Shown here one piece after another: positions 56,380 through 64,000 of a stretch of 64,000 nt of DNA. Source of the DNA: Capitulum mitella (Eukaryota > Arthropoda > Thecostraca > Pollicipedomorpha > Pollicipedidae); contig CP099840.1 in NCBI GenBank assembly GCA_030062745.1, positions 7,374,138-7,438,137 on the forward strand. Reading direction: 5' to 3'. Made by a program: the position numbers and the translations under genes. Numbering within the stretch: position 1 is the first letter of the stretch; each line of letters starts with the position of its first letter. The notes under the pieces are model-generated. The model saw nothing but the letters and a program-made list of their open reading frames with translations. It had not been told where the DNA came from and did no database searches.

Positions 56380-58470
56380 TTAATTTTCGAAAATGACGCA
56401 GCAGATTGTCCGAAATCCAGGGAGAATTCAACATTTGAGGGAATGTCAGGTTACATGGATGGAACTTTGCCCCTGCCCCTTAGCACGTCGTCTGGCTCCA
56501 CTGCTACTCTCTTTTGACCTACGGTCTCCTGTCTCTGTTGCTCCGTCGCTCTGTCTTTCCGCCCGTTGTGTCCGCGGCTGGAGATACTGCAGAGAGTCTC
56601 GATCCCTACTTTTCAGAGATCTTAAGGTCTATGGTGCTGACTGGTGACAGAAGGTATGAAATTCTATTCGCCTTCCTCCCCCTCCCCCTCCCAGTAATTT
56701 TCAGAAGTATTTAGCCATGTTCGTGTCTCCCTACCATTCTCTCTCTCTCTGTTTCTCTATCATTGTCTCTTCCCCTCCATGTGGCGCTTTTTTATTGTTC
56801 TCTCCCCTCTCTGTCTCTGTCTCTCTGTCTCTCTCTCTATCTCTTCCACCATTTAAGCACACGGTCGCTGGCTGCCGCGGTGGACTCGTTCCGTGCCGTC
56901 ACGGTCTGGTAGCATGTCGCGTCATGCGATGGTCCCGTTCAGCGGTTCCGCGCCTCCTGCGCTCGTGACCGGGCCGATCCCGGCCAGTACTCGCGCGGGG
57001 CACGTGGCCGCTGCGGCCGCCCGTGCGCGCCGGAGCCTCTCCGCGGCGGCGCGCCGCTCTGGCGGCCCAGCCGGCGGCGGCGGCGGCGGCGCGGCCCGCT
57101 CCGGCCCGTCGGCCGTCGGCTCCGCCGGCCGGCCGGCCCGCGGGCTTCCCGTATCATAACAATTTGTCGGTGCAAGTCGGGCGCGGGCCGGCGCCGCAGG
57201 CCGGAGCCGGCGGTGCGGCCGCCGCGCACGGCCGCCAGTCACGGTAGTCGGACGTTGACTGGAGCCGCCGGCCGCGCCGGCGCGCCGCGCCGCCCATCAG
57301 CGCCGACTGATCAGCTGATACGGTGGCCCAAGGCGGCCGCGCCGCCGACGCGGTTCCGCGCCGGTTTGGCCGCTTTACGCGAGGTAAGTGATGGTGTGAT
57401 TGTGTCAGCCTCGGGCGAGCGGCTGCACGGGCTTCGGTCGACACCGCCTGGCGACCTTGAAATAGGCTGCTCTGGGCGTAACAGAGCTGCTACAACACAA
57501 CAGCTGCAACGGCCTTTTCTCCAGTCGTCATGAACCCCAGGAATAAAATACTCTTCCGAAACCGCGATACTTGGTAGTACCGCTATTCTCCATAGCGGGA
57601 GCACGGAGGGTCCGATGACCCCGAGATTCGTACTAGAAGCTGCCGCGTCTCTTGGAAACAATGGCTTCCGTATATTGAGGAATTGAACGGTGCTTTACTG
57701 GCAGGAGGAAAACAATGGCCTCATCCAGCAGCAGCGGCGAGCATGGAGATTATCGGATTCGGGATAGTTCTGGTATCGCTAGAATGCTTACGGGACCTGC
57801 CGTTTCTGCCGTTACAAAACCTTCCGCTGTTACCTCAGCGTGTAATCAGCTTTACATTCACAAGGCATAGCAAATGTACAGCGTTTCGGAGGCTAAGGTA
57901 GGAACCTTAGAAATCGACTAGGAGCAATCAGCAGATTTTGAGTCAATCGCGTCCAAACGTCGTCATCGGCATAATCTAAAATATAACCAAACATGGGGAG
58001 TTACCTTTCTCTGGCCTCTCTCGGTTTGTGCATGGCAGTAAGCTACCCATTTTCTAACGGGAAAATGTTACGTGCAAAATGTTGTTGATTGGGGGTCGCT
58101 TTGAGCCCCTGTTTCCGAGATCATTCTATAGCCCGACACAGGGCTTCTGATGTCGCGGAAAGAACAGCATAAAATAAATAAAAACAGAGAACGCGTTTCC
58201 TCAATGTACATCCCAAAGCCTATTCTCCCGAACAGCGCAGTAAAAGGAGGAAGGAGGACAGCGAAAGGAAGGGACAGTCCGCTGACTTTCAACCTGACCA
58301 GTCTTGCCGTGACTGGTGCCACAGCATGCGAATACTCGATCCGTTTCTAACACGCAGAGAGAGCATCTCGCATGCAGCTGGACCGGACCTGGCCTGAAGC
58401 TGCTAACGTGACCATTGCAGACTAGCGTGTTACGAGCCGAACCAAGAGCCCAGAGCCATGGTCGTGCAAT
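56380..58470. other. Intergenic stretch with a strong GC-rich island
   Basis: A pyrimidine-rich tract (CCTCCCCCTCCCC, then TCTCTGTCTCTCTC) occupies about 56670-56850. It is followed by a CpG-dense island at about 56940-57365 that includes a short (GGC)n run near 57074-57090. Such an island might mark a promoter, but I see no attached gene; open frames on both strands are Ala/Gly/Pro/Arg-rich. Confidence 0.5.
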
Positions 58471-58472
58471 GG

Positions 58473-58800
58473 CCACGGCTCAGGTCTGTACAGCAGACGT
58501 GCCGCACGGCTCAGGTCTGTACAGCAGACACACCGCACGGCTCAGGTCTGTACGGCAGACACGCTGCACGGCTCAGGTCTGTACAGCGGACACGCCACAC
58601 AGCTGAGGTCTGTACAGCAGACACACCACACAGCTGAGGTCTGTACAACAGACACATCACACAGCTAAGGTCTGTACGGCAGACACACCACACAATTGAG
58701 GTCCGTACGGCAAACACACCGCACGGCTCAGGTCTGCGCCGCAGACACGCCGCACGTCTCAGACTTGCGCGGCAGACCCGCCGCACGAGTTCAGCTGCCG
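58473..58800. repeat. Minisatellite, strict 31-bp unit, about 11 copies
   Basis: Units of the form CAGGTCTGTACAGCAGACACR start at 58481, 58512, 58543, 58574, 58605, 58636, 58667, 58698, 58729, 58760 and 58791, always 31 bp apart without one indel despite many substitutions. A 112-codon minus frame through it is a repeat artefact. There are no variable spacers between units, so it is not CRISPR-like. Confidence 0.96.
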
Positions 58801-58809
58801 CCGGCCGTC

Positions 58810-58955
58810 CATCCGCCGCGGCCGCCGCCGCCGTCGCCGCCGGCCGCACAGTATTGTTAACTCATCGCCGGCCCATTCCGGCCCGCTGTTGATTAATTAG
58901 CGGTTCTGTGAACCACCGGCGTCTATCTTTCAATCAGGCCCCGGGCGGCGGGCCT
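58810..58955 (+). repeat. GC-rich dispersed module, copy 2 (inverted relative to 7155-7305)
   Basis: Starts with a GCC-rich run, then TTGTTAACTCATCGCCGGCC, GTTGATTAATTAGCGG, TTCTGTGAACCA and GTCTATCTTTCAATCAGG. It matches the minus strand of 7155-7305 with a handful of substitutions and one 12-bp gap. It abuts the 31-bp minisatellite directly. Confidence 0.8.
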
Positions 58956-58959
58956 GCCG

Positions 58960-60020
58960 GACCGTACCCGCGTGGGCCACCGCTCAGCGGCCGGAGCCGG
59001 GTCGGCCGTGGACGGCGGGCCGGACAGACCGGACTCCGCGGGACGGCACTCAGCAGCTCCGGTCGACGTCGGCCGGGGCGGCGGGCCGGCCGCTGGCGTC
59101 CCGCGCTGCGGGAGAGCCCTGATGAATGACGTCTGACGTACCTGGAGCGTCTGACCTGCCCCAGCCGAGCCGGCACCGCCGCCACAGCAAACTTTCCGCC
59201 GCAACGCCGCGTTCTCCGGCCACTGTGTACTGCGCCTCGTTCTCCGACCACTTATTCGTCTGCCTTTGTCCCTGTCCATTGTCGCTATCCGTCAGCCGTC
59301 TTATCCGGTCACTGACCTGAACCGTTTTCTTGTTGACTGCTGCAGTCACTGTTCTCTGTGGCATCTCCTTTGATTGCTGTCTGTTGCGCCGACTTGTGCA
59401 GCCATTGCCGAGTGAGCCGTCTTTTCTGACTACTGTGTATTGCTTTCGGACGCTGACGCCTAACGCTTGGAAGGGCTGTTCACGTGAAAGATACGCAGAC
59501 TGCTCCTGACACTCGTCTGATTTCTTTTTTGTAGCGGAAGATCATTAAGCGACTCGCATAACATAAATGAGCGAGGATCGGCGCAGTAATGTCGTTAGGA
59601 ACGGTGCACGTATCGCCACATCGATGCGAAGACTCGTATTTGAAATGCAGCATCTTCTTTGCCTCCTTCCTTATTTGGCATTCCTTTACTTAACAGGCAG
59701 ACTTACGTTCCTTTTCTTTACTTCGCACTTTCTTTTACTTGAAACGTTATTTGGCACTCCTGGATCCTATGCCAGAATCAGCATCTGGGTCAAAACTCAA
59801 AAGGAACGTGTAAAAAATCCGTGTGATTCATATCTGAGATGCATGCTTCCTTTTTAAGACACACATCCACGATGATGTGCTGTAATCATGCACCTTCCTG
59901 TCGTTGTCTGTGCATGCGGAAGCCCTCATCCTCAGCCCCGTTGCACTCGTCACCAGGGAATCCGGAAACGATTTTCATCAGATGTCTATCAGGAGGCAGA
60001 AATGCACCCTACCTCACTTC
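58960..60020. other. Intergenic stretch, no recognised gene
   Basis: GC-rich to about 59110, then ordinary sequence. No supported gene or RNA. Confidence 0.5.
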
Positions 60021-60023
60021 CGG

Positions 60024-60205
60024 CGCGAAAACGCTATCGTTGCAACTGGGCGGAACCTAAAACGTGCCGGAACAACGGGGCGAAACTCAAAATGTTGTCG
60101 ATGCAACGGGGCGAAAACTCGAAACGTTATCAGTGCAGCTGAGGCGGAACTTGAAACGCCACGGGAACAACGGGAGCGAAACCTAAAACATCATGAGTGC
60201 AACGG
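60024..60205. repeat. Degenerate tandem repeat, about 31-bp unit, six copies
   Basis: GCGRAAMCTMRAAAC-type starts lie at about 60024, 60050, 60080, 60111, 60144 and 60176. Each is followed by a short variable part and a TGCAACGGG or GGAACAACGGG ending. Confidence 0.75.
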
Positions 60206-60930
60206 GCGAGGAACGTCTGCCTGATCTACTTCCTTTTCCAGAATGTTGAGATCGCTGGGCGTGAAGGTCCCGCAGGCTCTCCGGGCGGCGGCGATCGGGC
60301 AGATGACGGTCCTTGACGGAGCGCTGGCTCACGGAGGACACCGCACGGCACGCCAGTTGCTGATCACGAGACCTGGTCCCACGGGCACTGCGACCATCCA
60401 GAATCTCTGGCGCCGCTGATGTTTTGGTCCTCACCAGGGGCTTTCGAACCACTGGTGTTGCTGGCCGGAGACCTCAGAGAACCTCTGGTGCCGCCGCTGT
60501 TCTGGCCTCAGAGGACCTCTGGCACCCCTGCCATTCGAGGTGCACGGAGCGCCCCTGGACAGTGACGCACGGTCGCCGCCGCCGGCCGGCGGCGGCCGTG
60601 CGGGCTGATTCAGCACCGCCGAGCGCGTCCCCGGTTATAGCCGCATTGTTCTCGGCGAGTGAGATGCGAGAGGGGTGTCACGAGAGCCGGGCGGCCCGAC
60701 CGCAGCCTGACGCCGACAACGGCCGCGGACACAGCACGCCTCTCCGAGGGTACTGACGCCACCAGAGCCCAACAGTGACTGAACTGTACCTGACTTAGCA
60801 AGTTTTAGCCTACCAGCTAGTCTTGCATGAATGGCCATGGCTTGTAGGCGTTTGAAATAGTTCTCTGGGATGATGTCCAACTTATCTCTTTTCTTTATCT
60901 TTCCTTCTGCGCAGTTTTTTTATGTTCCTT
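60206..60930. other. Intergenic stretch, no recognised gene
   Basis: Includes a short imperfect repeat at about 60444-60535 (CCTCTGGTGCCGCCGCTGTT and relatives, about 40-bp spacing) and a GC-rich patch at 60560-60740. No gene recognised. Confidence 0.5.
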
Positions 60931-60932
60931 TC

Positions 60933-62160
60933 TTAACTCTATTCTCTTATTCCCCTTCAAAGCCCCACCCCTTTGGTTTTTGCCTGCCATTTCTAGGGTT
61001 TTTGCAGTACCTTCACGAAACTAGGTCGCCTGCAGTACCTTCACTAAAACTAGGTCCTACCAATTCTTCCTACCTTTTGTTGCAAAATTTCACAATTTTT
61101 TTTCGCCCAGAGGTGGAGCCAGACCAGATTTTTTTGGGGGCACCTCATAACCCCATTTTTGTAAGCATTGAAGGCAAAAGGAAAATAATTGCCAAAAACG
61201 CTTTGAGATACAACTCAGAACTTTATGAACACACAGGAAATTAACTGGGAAAATATACATCAATATTTTTCGTGGGTCTGAAGTCATTTTACAAAGTCAG
61301 GGCAAGGTTAAAAGTCAAAATCAGTTTTACGTGAATATTTTTACTCTTGTTTCCAAAATTCAAATCAGGAATTTATGTAACCCAGCATAGTGTCTACTTG
61401 TGTTTTAAGTTTCAGACTGATGTCAGGTCGGGAAACGAAGCCATGAACTTAAGTGTCCGCGCGCGTGCGCTATAGCACGACAGCCATAAACAGGACTTTT
61501 AGAAATATAGCCAATTCAAATAGTTTGGAACGCTTCCAAACACTACGAAACGAACTCAAAGCCATTTCATGTGACTCCGAGGTCATCTGAGTCCATTGAA
61601 GGGCGATGGTCGCCGGTTGGCCTGACGACCATGCGATCATGACAGTTACCCCTTTTTTCAGGTCTTTGGCGCTGCCTATGCCAACATTATACCAACAGTG
61701 CAATGCTATTTACACTTTTGAAGTATAACATGGCAAGTAAAAGTGAAAAAAATGTGTTTAACTTTTAGGTTCATTCTGTTTTCAGTGAATATTCCTCACC
61801 TTTTCAAGCCCTGTAAACACCTGCGAATTTTACCAAAACTTTAAAATAACGGGCCAATGAGGAAGTTCCATCGATTAAGTCTCGATTCATGTCATTTGCA
61901 CCAGTCAGTCCATAACGCTTAGCATCAGCGTTATAGAAAGTAAAAAGCGTCCCCTTTCTGTCTTCCTTCCCGTTGTCCACCCCTATCAAAATTTTGGGAT
62001 TTCCTTTTTAAAAATCCAGGTTGCGTCATGGCGAATCGATTGTCGTTCGTTACGATGAAATTTTATGAAAAGTTCTTGAGATCTCAGGGGAGGGGGACGA
62101 ATAAGCCTCCCAATACGGGAGTGCTCTAACCCCTAGCGTTAGGGTACGGAATAGGGTTAA
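60933..62160 (-). mobile_element. TTAA-type piggyBac-like nonautonomous element (copy 4, inverted)
   Basis: Bounded by TTAACTCTATTCTC at 60933 and GGAATAGGGTTAA ending at 62160, 1,228 bp. It lies in the opposite orientation to copy 1. Its left part carries AGGTGGAGCCAGACCAG, the reverse complement of copy 1's right-end segment near 12500. Its right part carries GGCGAATCGATTGTCGTT and CTTGAGATCTCAGGGG, matching the reverse complement of copy 1's left-end segment near 11530-11590. No transposase frame is present. Confidence 0.8.
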
Positions 62161-62164
62161 CCAG

Positions 62165-62880
62165 CCATTCGGATTCGGCGGGTGGTGGCATTTCCCCCCA
62201 GGATTTTCTCCAAGATATCAAATCGAAAATTTGTTTACCTGTCAATAAACTCCTAGCACATGATCTGTTGCAACAGAGCAACGACAGGTCATAGTTGAAA
62301 ATTGCGTGAACCGACGCGTCCAAATCCCATTTGGCCTGAAAGATTTTCTAGCAATTTGATTGTGGAGATTAAGAAACGAGGAAAATATAAACGAACCAAC
62401 CGAAATTATAAATACTGTCGTTTTCACCTGACGCCCTGTTCAGATCAACATCGTTAACGCTTTTCAAGGTCGCGCATTTTTCCTGTACGTGCCTTATTTA
62501 TTGTACTATTTATATTATTTATATTGTTTATGAGGTAACTAGAAGAGCTGATTCTCATAACAGAGTCCATTTTACCCTCTAACTGGTGAATAACACATTT
62601 CCGTGGAATCTGAAGCTATTTTGTCGAAAAAAGTTGGTCTTGGCATCTGAGGCGGATCTTTACTTTGACTTATGACCCTGGCCCCTTGTTGTTTCTGCTG
62701 ACCTTCTTCGGCAGTACTTTTGTCGAGTTTTGGAACAATCTCATGAGATACGAAACGCTCCCGACTTTTGGAATAACCATGCGGCTTCAAGAGCGCAAAC
62801 ACTCGTTTTTTACAATGTGACCTGACGTATGACGTCATCTGCGGACTTAAACACATAAATTAATCCGTCATCTACCCCTT
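62165..62880. other. Intergenic stretch, no recognised gene
   Basis: AT-leaning unique sequence. A 94-codon minus frame at 62572-62856 has no recognisable domain. Confidence 0.5.
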
Positions 62881-62886
62881 AATTAA

Positions 62887-62923
62887 CAGAAAATTTATGG
62901 CCTCAAACGCCATAAATTTTCTG
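62887..62923. other. Perfect 15-bp inverted repeat with 7-nt loop
   Basis: CAGAAAATTTATGGC (62887-62901) and its exact reverse complement (62909-62923) flank the loop CTCAAAC. It is a strong potential hairpin. No T-run or adjacent gene gives it an obvious role. Confidence 0.75.
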
Positions 62924-62929
62924 AAAGCT

Positions 62930-63510
62930 CTCGTTGAGGGCTGTCGTTTGCAGTTTGAAACGTTTCGATCGGCTGATTGGTTACGAAGTTGGGGGGGGGG
63001 GATTGCCTCCCCTGCGAATGTCGTAACGCCAGCAAATGCCGTGGCATTGAACGCCTATGATTCCGCATCAATGGCATTTAGTACACCGTTGATTCCTTTC
63101 ACGTTCAAGATAAAAAACACTGATCTCGGACGACCGTGGGCTTTGCCGCGCGTTCGCCGTTAGACGCTCAGAGGACGACCGACACCCAAATCTGCTAATT
63201 CGCCGCCTGTGAAATTCCGAATCACGCACAGTAAGCCTGCAATAACGGACCAGTCAGCACACCGTCACTCCTCCCTCAGGGGAACTGCAGACTCGCATCT
63301 CGGTGAGGCCTGTCGTCTGGAGCGGGCCTACCCTCGGCTCCCCTCCGGCTGTCGGTCATAATTGGGCGGCTGGTGCGCCCGACAGCCGGCAGTTTGGCTC
63401 CCCGGCAGGGGACGGTCAGCACAAGTCGGTGGCCGATATCACGGGGAGGAGGTGAGGCGACGACGAACAACGACGTGAAGTGGTCGTCAGCCCCTGTGGA
63501 TGGTGGACGC
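62930..63510. other. Intergenic stretch, no recognised gene
   Basis: A run of about ten G's near 62992-63001 and a moderately GC-rich segment at 63290-63420. No supported gene. Confidence 0.5.
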
Positions 63511-63514
63511 CATC

Positions 63515-63730
63515 GCCGGAACGGATCGGAAGAAGTCGAAATGGAGCGGAACGGACCGGAACGGACCGGAATGGATCGAAATGGATCGGAACGGAGCGGA
63601 ACGGATGGATTGGATCGAAACGCTCCGCTACGAACTGAAACAAAGTGATAAGGACTGGGAAAGACTGGAGAAGACCGGCACGAACTGGAACGGACTGGGA
63701 AATACCGAAATGGACCGAAACGACCGAAAC
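63515..63730. repeat. 10-bp tandem repeat (CGGAACGGAN) and derived units
   Basis: CGGAACGGAC, CGGAATGGAT, CGAAATGGAT and CGGAACGGAG follow one another in 10-bp register over about 63540-63610. GGAACGGA- and TGGAC-like fragments continue more loosely to about 63730. Asn/Gly/Glu/Arg-rich frames here come from the repeat. Confidence 0.88.
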
Positions 63731-63734
63731 TCGG

Positions 63735-64000
63735 AGCCCGAGTGTTCCTGAAGCACGGGGATCCAGCCGGTTACCTCAAAATGGTATAGTTTATGTTTTG
63801 GGCCGTTTTCGTCTCGCCTGGAAATCATCGATGTCTGCTGAAACTGCTGCGCAAGGCAACACTTGAGAGGTGCCGACGGGGCCTTTCTTAAATGATCGAT
63901 GGCAGTGAGGATGTTCCGAGTTGACAGCAAGGTCAGGTCGTTAGGCAATGCTCTCCCCGAGCCGGCGATGAAGTAAACAGCTTCCGGCGCGACCAGGGGC
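63735..64000. other. Window end, no recognised gene
   Basis: Unique-looking sequence; I see nothing I can support. Confidence 0.5.

Noticed and set aside
58473-58800. CRISPR-like array
   Set aside because: The 31-bp units abut directly with no spacers, and the genome is eukaryotic.

Overview
This is a window of animal nuclear DNA, almost certainly from an arthropod. The one clear protein-coding gene, on the + strand at 34706-40510, encodes a long, multi-cysteine Toll-family receptor (the class of Toll-6, Toll-7, Tollo and 18-wheeler). Its exons are very GC-rich with GC-ending codons, a GT-AG intron interrupts it, and the rest is mosaic noncoding DNA: AT-rich unique sequence, GC-rich CGGCCGG islands, microsatellites, minisatellites and small DNA transposons. 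A crustacean, perhaps a barnacle, is my guess from this texture; the sequence does not prove it.

Layout. From 1 to about 34.2 kb I recognise no host gene. This part holds a 41/43-bp minisatellite (3.8-4.35 kb), AT microsatellites (6.5 and 10.2 kb), a GC-rich dispersed module (7.16-7.30 kb), a 1.2-kb TTAA-flanked element (11.46-12.67 kb), minisatellites at 14.0, 14.5, 19.4 and 22.5 kb, a 278-bp hAT-like element (20.7 kb), a broken mariner transposase (23.1-23.6 kb), a TATA-box-bearing module (27.3 kb) and a second TTAA element (30.3-31.5 kb). The Toll gene follows. From 40.5 kb to the end there is again no recognisable gene. That part holds purine- and pyrimidine-rich tracts, a near-identical second copy of the 27.3-kb module at 50.3 kb, a 1.1-kb hAT-like element with a perfect 8-bp target duplication (52.6-53.7 kb), TTAA elements at 55.2 and 60.9 kb, a strictly 31-bp minisatellite (58.5 kb) beside an inverted copy of the 7.2-kb module, and a 10-bp repeat at 63.5 kb.

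The Toll gene reads as a complete receptor of about 1,349 residues once one point is allowed for. There is an apparent single extra base at about 35087 in exon 1. Without it the signal peptide and first leucine-rich repeats run straight into the rest of the ectodomain; with it the reading frame stops at 35101. This is either an assembly or sequencing error, or a real lesion. The other notable signals are the TTAA element family, which carries clusters of AGGTCA nuclear-receptor half-sites; the gap-free, about 98.7% identical pair of TATA-containing modules exactly 23,037 bp apart; and a dense set of minisatellites, several sharing a CTCGTCAG-like core.
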